From CBDCWT01 sp965223305 (lineage in GTDB: Bacteria; Planctomycetota; Planctomycetia; Pirellulales; Pirellulaceae), in the NCBI GenBank assembly GCA_965223305.1, contig CBDCWT010000061.1, positions 124,001 to 188,000 of the forward strand: a stretch of DNA of 64,000 bases, given 5' to 3'. The position numbers were made by a program, and so were the translations under genes. A model generated the notes under the pieces. It saw nothing but the letters and a program-made list of their open reading frames with translations. It was not told the origin of the DNA and did not search any database. This document shows, one piece after another, positions 44,386-54,278 of this stretch (its first letter is position 1; the number at the start of each line of letters is the position of its first letter).

Positions 44386-45825
44386 TCACCATTCCAACAG
44401 GTCGACCAGCTTATCTCCAACCAAGTAGACGGAAAAACCAGCGTACATCAACGTCGCGCAAAGGACGAAGAAGATGTTCACTGTGCCTGGTCTGGCCGAT
44501 TTCGGCAAGAACCGCAGGTTGAGATAGAGGATCGTAGGTGTGAAGATGGCCATTGCGCCTCCGTTGAGCGCCGCGTTGATAAAAAAGAAGTCGAGGATGC
44601 TGACTTCGTGCGTTTCGAAATACCACGAGCTGAAGAAGCCGATCGGCCACGTGCCAATCATGAGCGTCACATACATCAAGCCGCTGGGCCACTTGGTCGT
44701 ACGAGGGAATCCGGTGTGAATGAGATCCGTCCACATTCGGACACCTCCGTCTACGTTGGCAACGATGGTACTGAAGAGCGCTGCGATCGCCACAACTAAA
44801 AACAAGTACTGCCCCCATCTTCCCATCGCGGCCCCGAGGATGTTGGAGAGGGACCAAATCAGATCATCGTTACCAAAGCCTTGCTCTTGCGGGTAGAGTG
44901 TAACGAGCGCGGCAAACATGAACAGCAACAGCGTAATCATGCTGGCGACCCCGAAAAAGAGCGTCGTATCGTAGATGACATAGTTCTGCCAGTCGCGAAA
45001 ACGCTGCTGGTTGGCCGGAGTATCTGCAAAGACGTAGCCGGTTTCATTCGCCCGTTCTGACTTGCCGCGTATTTCAACCTCCAGCATGGGGAATCGTTGT
45101 CCCATACCGATGCCCTTGTCGCGCAGATAGTAGGCATAGAACATCAGCCCGAATCCGCCAGCTCCCGCAAAAACCAGCGCCCCAAAGAACCGTAAGAACT
45201 CAAAGTCCTCATCCAACACAATTCGCGGTCTGAGCATTCCGGCTGCCATCTCTCTCGCGTCCTGCATCGTGCCAATTCTCGCCACCACCACAATCAAGCC
45301 GAGAAATATCACGATCACCATGATCGTGACCACCATCTCTACGCCGTTGTAGATCTTTGTGGGGCCGAGCAGCACGGCCCAGACGGCGAGGGTGACGGGA
45401 ATGTACCACAACCAGTCGGATCCCAAGACCGAACCCTCCGGCCAAGGTTCGTCGGCACCGAAAATAAGAAAACGAACAGTCGCTGCGGTGAGCCGGCCCC
45501 AACCAGGCAGCATGGTTAGCAGCAGCATGATCCCTAAGAAGAGATAGATGATGCCCACCCACGCGCGGGCCAAACCGCGCGTTGCACTCTCCCCAGTGGC
45601 GATCGCCCAGCGGCCGATTTCTATGGTGATCCAAGCTTGAAGAAAGACCGCCAACAACGGCGCCCACGCCATCACCGCGCCGAACCTGGCAGTGATCCAG
45701 GGCCAGAGCACTAGCTCGCCAGAGCCCACCGCCAAGCCAACCATGATGGCGCCCGGCCCGGTCATCCGCCAGAAGCTCTTTTCCATGTCGGGCAAGTCGC
45801 CCGGCCGAAGCGGCTCCGTTGCCAT
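44386..45825 (-). CDS. Nramp-like membrane transporter, atypical
   Basis: 479 residues with about 11-12 transmembrane helices. TM1 carries GPGAIMVGLAVGSGELVLWP, which aligns with the Nramp GPG...DPGN region, but the metal-binding DPGN and the later MPH motif are missing (GSGE; no MPH). The fold is therefore of the APC/Nramp superfamily, while a divalent-metal role is doubtful. A loop of about 55 residues with KGIGMGQRFPMLEVEIRG lies between helices. It starts 49 bases after an acyl-CoA dehydrogenase in the same orientation, so it may carry a substrate or ion for that pathway (inference). Confidence 0.75.
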   Translation of the reverse strand: MATEPLRPGDLPDMEKSFWRMTGPGAIMVGLAVGSGELVLWPWITARFGAVMAWAPLLAVFLQAWITIEIGRWAIATGESATRGLARAWVGIIYLFLGIMLLLTMLPGWGRLTAATVRFLIFGADEPWPEGSVLGSDWLWYIPVTLAVWAVLLGPTKIYNGVEMVVTIMVIVIFLGLIVVVARIGTMQDAREMAAGMLRPRIVLDEDFEFLRFFGALVFAGAGGFGLMFYAYYLRDKGIGMGQRFPMLEVEIRGKSERANETGYVFADTPANQQRFRDWQNYVIYDTTLFFGVASMITLLLFMFAALVTLYPQEQGFGNDDLIWSLSNILGAAMGRWGQYLFLVVAIAALFSTIVANVDGGVRMWTDLIHTGFPRTTKWPSGLMYVTLMIGTWPIGFFSSWYFETHEVSILDFFFINAALNGGAMAIFTPTILYLNLRFLPKSARPGTVNIFFVLCATLMYAGFSVYLVGDKLVDLLEW

Positions 45826-45874
45826 GCGATGAGTCTCCCGAGTTGGAACTCTCTAAGCGAGCCGGTCCGCCTTA

Positions 45875-47029
45875 CTATCGAACGTCAGTCACCTCGACTT
45901 GCTCACCCACCTGGCTGTCCAGGACCTGTCGCGCCAACGCTTCGCGATGGAGCGTAGCATCTCCCAATAGGTATTCAGCTGCCTTAGCCCGCTTGTAGAA
46001 CAAGTGCAGGTCGTGCTCCCAGGTGAAACCGATGCCACCGTGGCACTGCACGGCGTGGTTGCCGACCTCGCGCCCGGCATCTGAACAGTAGGCCTTGGCG
46101 ATCGACACGGCAGCTTCTGCGGCAGGGTCCTCCTCAGAAAGCGCCCAAGCGGCGTAGTAGACCGCCGACCGGGAACTTTCTGTCAGCAAGAGCATGTCGG
46201 CGCACTGATGCTGGACCGCCTGAAAAGAACCGATTTCCTTACCAAATTGCTTGCGAGTCTTGGCATATTCAACGGTTGTGTCCAGCATCCATTGGGCCGC
46301 GCCGCAGAGCTCCGCTGCCACCAGCGTCGCCGTCACTTGACCGGCTCGACGGACCGCACGCACCACAGCCTCTCCCTCGGCGACAAGCTGGTTCGCAGAG
46401 CACGCGACGCCGTCGAAGCGCACTGCGGAGAGGGGACGCGTGGCATCCATCCCGGGTGTGCCTTCGATGGTTAGGCCATCAGCGCCACACGGAACAATGA
46501 CGAGCACAGCGCGATCGGCCTTCGCGCCGATACAGACCAAGACATCGGCGTGGGCTGCGTCCATAACCAGCACCTTCTGTCCATCCAGCCGCAACACGCT
46601 GCCATCTAGCTTGCACTTCAGGCCTGCAGCCGGCTGGTTCCAATTCAGCTCCTCGCCAAGCAGGGCAACCGCGGCTTTCACAGTACCGTCGGCCATCTGG
46701 GGTAGGTAGTGTCTGGCTAACTCTTCGTTCCCACTGGTTGCCAGCAGCGTCGCCGCCCAGTTTGTGGAGAGAAAAGGCCCCGGAACACACCCCATGCCGA
46801 GTTGCTCGGCGACGACCACTAGCTCGACCACCGTGAGATCCAGGCCGCCAAACCGTTCGGGCAAATGCATGCCGATCCAGCCTTGGTCGGCAATCGACTG
46901 CCAGCCGAACTCGAGCGAGGAGCCCATTTCGAGCAGCTCGCGTACACGGGTCAGCGGAAACTCCTGCGCAACCAGCGCACCAGCTGCTTCCTGCAGCAGC
47001 CTCTGAGTAGCTGAGAGATCGTAGTCCAT
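45875..47029 (-). CDS. Acyl-CoA dehydrogenase, second subunit type
   Basis: About 384 residues (a TTG two codons earlier is possible). The FAD/acyl-CoA core is recognisable: FGGLDLTVVELVVVAEQLG, MVDAAHADVLVC-type central region and the C-terminal QCHGGIGFTWEHDLHLFYKRA. The GIGFTWEHD wording is typical of the partner subunits of heteromeric acyl-CoA dehydrogenases of the actinobacterial steroid and branched-acyl type, in which only the other subunit holds the catalytic glutamate. The gene lies 75 bases downstream of the first acyl-CoA dehydrogenase on the same strand. A two-subunit enzyme is therefore likely; the acyl substrate is unknown. Confidence 0.85.
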   Translation of the reverse strand: MDYDLSATQRLLQEAAGALVAQEFPLTRVRELLEMGSSLEFGWQSIADQGWIGMHLPERFGGLDLTVVELVVVAEQLGMGCVPGPFLSTNWAATLLATSGNEELARHYLPQMADGTVKAAVALLGEELNWNQPAAGLKCKLDGSVLRLDGQKVLVMDAAHADVLVCIGAKADRAVLVIVPCGADGLTIEGTPGMDATRPLSAVRFDGVACSANQLVAEGEAVVRAVRRAGQVTATLVAAELCGAAQWMLDTTVEYAKTRKQFGKEIGSFQAVQHQCADMLLLTESSRSAVYYAAWALSEEDPAAEAAVSIAKAYCSDAGREVGNHAVQCHGGIGFTWEHDLHLFYKRAKAAEYLLGDATLHREALARQVLDSQVGEQVEVTDVR

Positions 47030-47104
47030 GGTCAAGCTGTCGTTGTTCGTCGAGTTTCAGTTAGTCCCCACTGCTGCAGGCAGATCGGCCGCACGCCAAG
47101 CGAG

Positions 47105-48286
47105 TCAATAGCTCCGCGGAAGTCCAAGTACGCGTTGCGCAATGATGTTTCTTTGGATTTCACTGGTTCCAGCTTCGATCGTGTTTCCTCGCGATCGCAA
47201 GTAGTCGTACTTCCAGCGACCGTCGTCGAAACTCTCAAGTTGCGCGACATCTCCCAGAATCTCGCTCGCCACACGGGCCAGCTTCTGGTTGAGCTCGCTC
47301 CAGTACAACTTGCCGATGGAGCCTTCCGGTCCGGGCACTTCATTCTTGTTCTGCTTAGAGAGTGCCCGGTCTGTATTGAGTCGAAAGACCTCCAGTTCAA
47401 GATAGATCTGAGCGATCTTCTGACGGTTGAGCGGATCGTCGGCCAGGCGACGACCGTTGCGTCTAGTCGAGCGCGCCTTTTCGATCAGCGCGTCCAGCGA
47501 TCGTTTCATCCTCACGTAGATGGTCGCGCCGAGGTTGGCCCGCTCGTTCATCAGAACCGTGATCGCGACGCGCCAGCCTGCATTCTCTGCGCCTAACTGA
47601 TTCTCGACCGGGACGCGCACGTCCGAAAAGAACACTTCATTAAAACCTGCGTCACCGGTGATTTGTTTTAACGGTCTTACGCTGACGCCGGGCGATCGCA
47701 TGTCGACCAAGACTACGGTGATGCCCTTGTGCTTGGGGGCCGCAGGATCGGTTCTAGTCAGCAACAGGCACCAGTCGGCAAGATGAGCGAAACTGGTCCA
47801 GATCTTCTGCCCGTTGATGACGTAGTCGTCGCCGTCGCGTACTGCCCTGCAGGCCAACGAAGCCACGTCGCTGCCTGCGTCCGGTTCCGAAAATCCTTGA
47901 CACCAGATGTCGTCGCCGGCGAGGATGCGAGGTAGATAGCGCTTTTTCTGTGCTTCGGTGCCCGCGGCAATAATGGTCGGCCCCACCAGAGCCTCGCCCA
48001 GCACGCCAACTCTCTCGGGCGCTTTGGCGCGAACGAGCTCGGCCGAGAAAATGGACTGCTGGATCGGGTTTGCACCCCGACCGCCATATTCCTGCGGCCA
48101 AGCCGTGCCGGCCCAGCCCCCTTCATAGAGCGTTCGTTGCCACTGGCGCAGATAGTCGTAGTAGTCTGTCTCGCTCCAACCTTCCTCTCGGCGCGGACGA
48201 GGATAAGGTGGTGGCAGGTTGCCTTTGAGCCAACCGCGCAGCTCGTCACGGAAGGCACGTTCTTCGGCGGTGAGATGAAGATCCAT
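47105..48286 (-). CDS. Acyl-CoA dehydrogenase, catalytic subunit type
   Basis: 393 residues from ATG 48286 (GAGGTGG ten bases upstream); the frame extends further up but overlaps the membrane oxidoreductase gene. It has YGGRGANPIQQSIFSAEL, WCQGFSEPDAGSDVASL, VINGQKIWTSFAHLADWC, TGDAGFNEVFFSDVRVP, and a C-terminal IEAGTSEIQRNIIAQRVLGLP, which carries the glutamate expected as catalytic base. It oxidises an acyl-CoA to the 2-enoyl-CoA and passes electrons to the electron transfer flavoprotein encoded just upstream. Confidence 0.88.
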   Translation of the reverse strand: MDLHLTAEERAFRDELRGWLKGNLPPPYPRPRREEGWSETDYYDYLRQWQRTLYEGGWAGTAWPQEYGGRGANPIQQSIFSAELVRAKAPERVGVLGEALVGPTIIAAGTEAQKKRYLPRILAGDDIWCQGFSEPDAGSDVASLACRAVRDGDDYVINGQKIWTSFAHLADWCLLLTRTDPAAPKHKGITVVLVDMRSPGVSVRPLKQITGDAGFNEVFFSDVRVPVENQLGAENAGWRVAITVLMNERANLGATIYVRMKRSLDALIEKARSTRRNGRRLADDPLNRQKIAQIYLELEVFRLNTDRALSKQNKNEVPGPEGSIGKLYWSELNQKLARVASEILGDVAQLESFDDGRWKYDYLRSRGNTIEAGTSEIQRNIIAQRVLGLPRSY

Positions 48287-48318
48287 GTTGTTGCGAGCCA
48301 CCTCCCTGGTCGATCCTC

Positions 48319-50349
48319 TCAAACGTCCCGATCGGCCACGGCTTCCCACAGGATCTCCGCGACATCCTTGACGACGATCGTTCGCTCTTCGCGCACAGCA
48401 TCAATGCCGTCTTCCATCATCGTCATACAAAACGGGCAACCAACGGCGACGGTGTCAGCGGCCGTTTCCAACGCCTGACGCGCCCGCTCTCGGTTAACGC
48501 GCTGGCCTGCCGGTTCGTCGACGAAGCTCATTCCACCTCCCCCGCCGCAGCAAAAGCTCTGTTGACGGTTTTGCTTCATCTCGATCAGCGACGTTCGCGT
48601 GCTTCGCTGGACGAGCGAGCGCGGCTCTTCGGTGATGCGGTTGTAGCGACTGAGGTAGCAAGGATCGTGGAATGTGATCGCCTCGGCCGACTCGGCACTC
48701 AACTCCAGGCGGCCTGCACCAATCAGCTGCGCCAGGTATGTCGTGTGATGTGAAATCTCCAACTGGCAGCCGAGCCGGGGGTATTCATGCTTGATAGTAT
48801 TAAAACAATGTGGACAGGCCGTGACAACTTTGTTGATCCCGTGGCGGCGAAAGGTCTCCACGTTCTGGGAAGCGAGCGTCTCGAAAAGGTACTCGTTGCC
48901 AATCCGGCGGGCAGGGTCGCCGGTACACGTTTCCTCACGGCCCAAGATCGCAAAACGTACTCCAGCCCTGGTCAATAGCTGGGCCAAGGCTCGTGTCGTA
49001 TTCTGACTTCGTTCAAGCAGTGCCCCTCCGCAACCGACCCAGAGTAACACCTCCGGGTTCTCGATGTTGCCGACCCTTGGGATCTCCAGGTTCGATGTCC
49101 AATCGATGCGGGAAAACTGAGTTCCGCGATAGGGATGTCCACGCTCCTCAAGCGAGGCCAATGCCGCCTGCATGGTCTGCGGAAAATCCGCCTGCTCCAT
49201 CACTTGAAAGCGGCGCAGATCAGTGATCTTAGGCCATTGCTCGATAGCCACCGGACAGGCCTCGACACAGGCGGCACAACTCGTGCATTGCCACAGGGCC
49301 TCCGTCGAAAGAGCGGCCGAGCTGTCAATCACAGGGAAACGTGGTTGATACGAACCACCCTTGGCGGTCACAACATCCGAAGTGGGATCGCTTCGCCGTA
49401 GAAGTGATTGCATCTCGAGAATGAGGTCCCGAGGTGACAGCAGCTTGCCCACCGCATGGGCCGGACACGCCGCGCTGCAGCGGCCGCATTCGGTGCAGGC
49501 GTCCATGTCCAGTAAGTCCTTCCACGTGAATTGCTCGAGACTGTTGACGCCTAACGAAGCACTCGTCTCGAAGTCGATGCTCTTCAGAGTTCCGACGGGA
49601 TTGTCTAGGTTGGATGTGTAGATATTGAGCGGAGCAGTCAGAACGTGCAGCAACTTTGTGTAGGGAGCCCAGGCGATCAAGCCAAGCACCAACAACAGAT
49701 GAAACCACCAACAATACTGATGCAGCTGACGCCAGAACTCGGCGTCTGCTACAGCCATCGACCAACGTGCGACAGTGTTTCCCACGGGGGACCAGTAACC
49801 CCAAGGATCGTCGGTCGCCGCAATTCGCCAACCTTCTATCAAGAATCCGGTCGCCAGAATCACGAAAATCAGCACAAGCAGCCAGCTGGCTTCGGCACTG
49901 CAGAACAGGTTCTTCGGCCTCCAAAGCCAACGCCGTACGGCGCTCAAACCCGCCCCCACCATCGCCAGCGCGCCCAGACAGTCGACGAACAAGGACTGAA
50001 AGTAAAGATAGAAACGTCCCTGCATAATCGGCAGATTAAAGTCGTGGTGCACCAGGACGACCGTCGTTGCGATAGTCAGTGTGATCATGCCCCAAAAGAG
50101 CAGCGCATGCAGCAGACCGGCGTAGCGATCCCGCCAAATGGCCTGGTGCAACACAGCATGCCTCAAGGCGTGCATCAAACGTCGCGCTGGCTGATCGAAA
50201 CGCGATGCCGGTTGACCCTGCTGCCAGCTGCGTGCACGGCGGTAAATGCCGTAGCCGGCAATGGCCAACGTCGGCATTAGCAACAGATACATCACCCAGG
50301 CATGCTGGATGTTCCAAAGAACTTCACGCGTTGCTTCGCTTGGTTGCAC
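48319..50349 (-). CDS. Membrane Fe-S ETF oxidoreductase (heterodisulfide-reductase-like)
   Basis: 676 residues. The N-terminal half has about five membrane helices of the NarI/heme-b type (YLLLMPTLAIAGYGIY; LLHALLFWGMITLTIATTVVLVH; FWRQLHQYCWWFHLLLVLGLIAW). Then come two 4Fe-4S ferredoxin motifs (CTECGRCSAACP and CTSCAACVEACP) and two CCG-type cysteine-rich domains (VGCGG, CPHCFNTIKHEYP and later CCGGGGG, GCPFCMTMM). This layout is that of the membrane enzyme that passes electrons from EtfAB to menaquinone. The GTG start overlaps the etfA stop by one base (TAGTG). Menaquinone as acceptor fits the mqn genes elsewhere in the window. Confidence 0.88.
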   Translation of the reverse strand: MQPSEATREVLWNIQHAWVMYLLLMPTLAIAGYGIYRRARSWQQGQPASRFDQPARRLMHALRHAVLHQAIWRDRYAGLLHALLFWGMITLTIATTVVLVHHDFNLPIMQGRFYLYFQSLFVDCLGALAMVGAGLSAVRRWLWRPKNLFCSAEASWLLVLIFVILATGFLIEGWRIAATDDPWGYWSPVGNTVARWSMAVADAEFWRQLHQYCWWFHLLLVLGLIAWAPYTKLLHVLTAPLNIYTSNLDNPVGTLKSIDFETSASLGVNSLEQFTWKDLLDMDACTECGRCSAACPAHAVGKLLSPRDLILEMQSLLRRSDPTSDVVTAKGGSYQPRFPVIDSSAALSTEALWQCTSCAACVEACPVAIEQWPKITDLRRFQVMEQADFPQTMQAALASLEERGHPYRGTQFSRIDWTSNLEIPRVGNIENPEVLLWVGCGGALLERSQNTTRALAQLLTRAGVRFAILGREETCTGDPARRIGNEYLFETLASQNVETFRRHGINKVVTACPHCFNTIKHEYPRLGCQLEISHHTTYLAQLIGAGRLELSAESAEAITFHDPCYLSRYNRITEEPRSLVQRSTRTSLIEMKQNRQQSFCCGGGGGMSFVDEPAGQRVNRERARQALETAADTVAVGCPFCMTMMEDGIDAVREERTIVVKDVAEILWEAVADRDV

Positions 50350-51326
50350 TATTCCGAAAGAAGCTCGGCCAGCCGGACAGTCAATGGGCCGACGACGCTA
50401 CGATAGTCCTCGACCAGCCCAAAGTCGCAATGACGAAAAATGGGGGCCTCTGCGTCCGTGTTGATCGCCGCAATCACCTTCGAGTCGGCGATGCCCATCA
50501 AGTGCTGACTGGCACCAGATATCGCGATCGCCAAGTAGAGCTGGGGCGCAACCTTCTTGCCTGTCTGCCCAACCTGCCAGCTGGGGGGTACCCAACCAGC
50601 ATCGCACGCCGCTCGTGAAGCGGCGACCTCTGCGCCCATCGCCTGGGCCAGCCGTTTCAATTCCGTAAACGGCTCGGGACCTCCCAAGCCGCGACCTCCA
50701 GAGACAATCGCTTTGGCATCTTCCAAGCGAGTTCCTTGAGCAGTGCCCTCGTGGCGTTGAACGATCTGCGTCTGGTCGAGCGTCGAGCTCAACTCGACAG
50801 TGCGCCGCTCCAACTGGCCTGGGTCTCGGCGGGGAGTCGCCGGTTCGAAAGACCGGGCTCGCAGCCAGACGACTGCCGGTAGCCTGTTCAGTCGCGCCAC
50901 AGCCATGGCCTTGCCGCCATAGGCTGGTCGCGTGACGCATACCCGGTCGTCCTGCCAGTTCACCCGCTGACCGTCGCTCGTCGAACTACCGCCCAAGCGA
51001 TGCGCCAACCGCGGGGTTATCTCCCGACTGTAGGTGTCGTCCGACAAGAACACGGCGGTTGGTTCCAGTTCGCCGCACAGTGCCGCCGCAGCAGCCAGGC
51101 AGCATTCCGGTTGGTATTCGGCTAACTCGTCGTTGCTAGCCACCCAGACGGCATCTGCCCGCAGCCGCAGCCCCTCGACGCAATCGTTGTCGCAACTGCC
51201 TGCGATGACGATCACGTGCCGGCCACCGAGTTGACTTGCATAACGGTCCCCAGCACCCAATAGCCCATATGTGCTTCGATCCAGCTCAAAGCTCGGAAGT
51301 AGGCAGGTAACTACGGTCTGCGTCAT
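50349..51326 (-). CDS. etfA: Electron transfer flavoprotein alpha subunit
   Basis: About 325 residues from ATG 51326; other in-frame starts lie within four codons upstream, close to a GGAGG at about 51340, so the exact start is uncertain. The C-terminal FAD-binding part has SGGRGLGGPE, GQTGKKVAPQLYLAIAISGASQHLMGI and AINTDAEAPIFRHCDFGLV, all family signatures. Together with EtfB it carries electrons from acyl-CoA dehydrogenases to the membrane oxidoreductase. The gene order is etfB, etfA, membrane oxidoreductase, acyl-CoA dehydrogenases. Confidence 0.9.
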   Translation of the reverse strand: MTQTVVTCLLPSFELDRSTYGLLGAGDRYASQLGGRHVIVIAGSCDNDCVEGLRLRADAVWVASNDELAEYQPECCLAAAAALCGELEPTAVFLSDDTYSREITPRLAHRLGGSSTSDGQRVNWQDDRVCVTRPAYGGKAMAVARLNRLPAVVWLRARSFEPATPRRDPGQLERRTVELSSTLDQTQIVQRHEGTAQGTRLEDAKAIVSGGRGLGGPEPFTELKRLAQAMGAEVAASRAACDAGWVPPSWQVGQTGKKVAPQLYLAIAISGASQHLMGIADSKVIAAINTDAEAPIFRHCDFGLVEDYRSVVGPLTVRLAELLSE

Positions 51327-51384
51327 GTCGTCCATCACCCTCCAGCCCGTCCCGGCCCTGTTGCTGCGGAAACGACCTGCAAAC

Positions 51385-52177
51385 TCACCTCACGGCCTCT
51401 GCCAACCGTTCAGCCAAGGTTGCTATCTTCTCTTCCATCGAGTTGCCTTCGATAAAGTCACAGTTCATTTGCTTCTCGGGTATTTCCAGTTCAACAACTT
51501 CCGTTTCCGGTGAAGCGAAAACGGAGGCCGACAGACCAAATTCCGCCGGTTCGATCGTCGTAATTGTGGTCCGGCCGGCCATCATGATGTCGCGCGTCTT
51601 GGGAATCCGAGGAACGTTTTGGTCGTTGTTGGTGATCGAAATGACGAGCGGAGGTCGAGCCTGCACGACTTCCCACCCTCTGTCGGTTTGCCGCCGGAGC
51701 TGGAAACCGGTGTCGCTCTTTTCGACTGTGTCGACAAAGGCGACAAACGGCCAGCCTAGTTCTTCTGCCAGCAATCCGCCCGTCTGTCCGGCACCCCAGT
51801 CGCCGGACTCGCGCCCCACCATGACTAAGTCAAAGTCCCCGAGATGTTTGCACGTCGCCGCCAATACCTTGGCAGCTATACCCGGCGTCGGTTGGGCCTG
51901 ATCCGTGTCGTCCACGCGGTAGGCACGGTCCGCCTTCAGCGCCAGCGCCTTCCGCAACGTATCTTCAGCGCTGACTGGCCCGATGGAAACGACGGTAATC
52001 TCATCTCCACTGGAGCCCCGCAGCTGGCAATGCCACCTCCAGCGCATTCTCGCAGAAGATGTTGGTCACCAACTTGCCACGGCTCGCATCGGCCTCCAGA
52101 CGTTCGGCGTCGACACGAAAGTCGCGTGACGGAATCTCCGGATCGAGGATCTGTTTGATGCAGACGAGGATTCTCAC
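51385..52177 (-). CDS. etfB: Electron transfer flavoprotein beta subunit, one frameshift
   Basis: From GTG 52177 the frame reads VRILVCIKQILDPEIPSRDF..., then a typical EtfB start, and goes on to NIFCENALEVAL before shifting. Removing one of two G at 52026-52027 on the plus strand restores LQLRGSSGDEITVVSIG and a continuous protein of about 263 residues, the family's usual length. The downstream part has VGRESGDWGAGQTGGLLAEELG, IEPAEFGLS and the anchor to AMP. A single extra base in a short duplicated base most likely is an assembly error, as the operon otherwise is intact. Confidence 0.83.
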
Positions 52178-52191
52178 GGTCTCAGGGCCTG

Positions 52192-53848
52192 CTAGCCGCG
52201 ATAGGCCAGTTCGTTGGGGACTGCAAACTCAATTTCCTTGCTTGTGATGAACTCCAGCAAGGCAGCTTGCCCTTTCTCCGTAGCTGCGATGCCCCGTTGG
52301 ATCGCCGGCACGATCTCGCCGGGATCGGTGATCCGCTCACCGTAGCCGCCGAACGCTTTGGCCATGTCAGCATAGTTGCCAGAAATGTCGGTCGATCCAT
52401 ACTTGGCTTGCGCCTGCTGCATGATGGGTATCTCGATAGCCATCGAGAAGTTGTTAAGGAGGACCGTGAGGATGGGCAACCGTTCGCGTACGGCTGTTTC
52501 AAAGTCCATTCCAGTAAAACCGATGGCGGCGTCGCCCCATACATTGATGCATAGCTTCTCCGGATGAACGAGCTTGGCCCCCATCGCTAGTCCGAGTCCA
52601 TAACCCAGCTGCGTGGTCTTGCCCCAACCAAGGTAGCTCTGTGGTTCAATACTCTCCCAAAACGGCGTCATCTGATCGCGTGGACTACCTGCATCATGCG
52701 TGATAATCGTGTTCGATTTGTCTACCTGCCGATTCAGCTCGGCGATCACGCGATAAGGGTTGATCGGTGTGTCATTGGAGCTCAGTTTGGGTGACCATTC
52801 GGACAGGAACTGGGTGTGAGTTGCTTGGATTTTCTGGGGGACCGCTTCTCTTCGTCGCTCCACGCCGTCGAGCGATTGGTTTTTCAAGTGGTTGAGGATC
52901 GCCTGCAGAGTCAGCTGTGCATCACCCACCAGGGCGTAGTCAGCTCTCACATCTTTGTTCAATTCGCTGGCGTCTAGGGTCGCATGGATCAGGGTGGGCG
53001 TCTCCGGAACACGAATCCCAAAACGGGGTGGCCGCAAAACTACAGCCGACGCCCAGGATCACGTCTGCGTTCGTCAGAAACTCAACCACCGTTTGGGGAC
53101 ACGAGCGCCCCGCACAACCGAGCGCCAGCGCATGCGTCTCTGGAAAGGCACTCTTTCCTTCGATGCTCGTCGTAACAGGGATCTGCATCAACTCGGCTAG
53201 CTCCTTCAACTCAGGCCAGGCCTTGGCAAAGTGCACACCTTGCCCAGCATAGATCACAGGTTTCTCGGCGGCCGCCAGGACCTGCGCCACCTCGGCGACC
53301 GCAGCCGGGTCAGGCCCATAACGCGTGCGAAAGCTGGGGGTATAGTCAACTGGTTCGTCAATCTCCTCGCCAAAGACATCGGCTGGCACCTCGATCATCA
53401 CGGGACCCGGGCGACCGTTTCGAAGTTGGGCGAAGCAGCGGCGCATCACCTCTGGCAGAAATCGGCCCACGTTCAGTGGCTCCACGTGCTTCGTCACGTG
53501 GCGGTAGTTCAACGTTGAATTGAAATTCGGAAAGTAGTTCGCGGTGCGTCGAGTGTGACCGGCCGGCATCACGAGTATCGGGGCTGACTCGCTAAATGCT
53601 TGGGCGACACCTCCGAAAGAGTTCTCGGTGCCGGGACCCTGCTGCATGACAAACACACCCAACCGCTCTCCCGACGTCAGTCGACTCACCGCGTCAGCCA
53701 TATGCAAACCGACTCGTTCTTGGCGAACGATGATGGTGCGAATGTCAATTTGAGCGGCTGCTTCAATGATCGGATTGACCGGGTAGCCGATGATAAACTC
53801 GACACCTTCCTTCTTGAGTATCTGAGCGATCGCGTGAACTACCTTCAT
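52192..53848 (-). CDS. ThDP-dependent enzyme, acetolactate synthase/acyl-CoA lyase-like, one frameshift
   Basis: About 551 residues from ATG 53848 (AAAGG about ten bases before) once one A is removed from the AAAA run at 53020-53023 (VGCSFAATPF then GIRVPETPTLIHATLDAS). The pyrimidine-binding domain has the catalytic Glu in VRQERVGLHMADAV, the middle domain follows, and the ThDP/Mg motif is GDAAIGFTGMDFETAVRERLPILTVLLNN. Relatives make acetolactate, or cleave 2-hydroxyacyl-CoA or oxalyl-CoA. Its place 14 bases upstream of etfB, at the head of an acyl-CoA oxidation operon, favours a 2-hydroxyacyl-CoA lyase or similar role (inference). Confidence 0.8.
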
Positions 53849-54278
53849 ATTCGCGCCTTTCAGAAGTTTCTTTCGCATGATTGCCTGCAGTTGCGCGAGG
53901 TTGCGCCGATCGTTCGCCAACGACCTTGAGCTACAAGCTCTCGAGAGTAGAAACAGATACTAGTCGAGTCGGCGGGCCATTAGTAGAGGAGGTCGAACTC
54001 GGCCGTAGCAGTTCTCCGCTCCCGAAACCGACCGCTGGATTTCGCCTTGCCGCTCAGCGACAATGGCCCGCAGCACCGGCAAGAGACCGCATCCTTGCCG
54101 AGCCGTGCCGGTTCAGCAGTCACCCAGCAAAGTCACGCATTTCGTTTTGAATGGGAGCCACATCAAGGCGCTGGGAAGGACAGTCCTGTCATCGAGGCTG
54201 GGAGTTGAACGCTGACCCGGAGATTCGCCATCACTCGGGCTTGTGCCGGTGCAGAATCGAGAGTCGAAGGAGGATTCG
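53849..54278. other. Divergent intergenic region, nothing recognised
   Basis: About 430 bases between the ThDP gene on the minus strand and the acetoacetate-decarboxylase-like gene on the plus strand. Promoters for both must lie here, but I cannot point to clear boxes. No copies of the dispersed repeat families were found. Confidence 0.4.
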
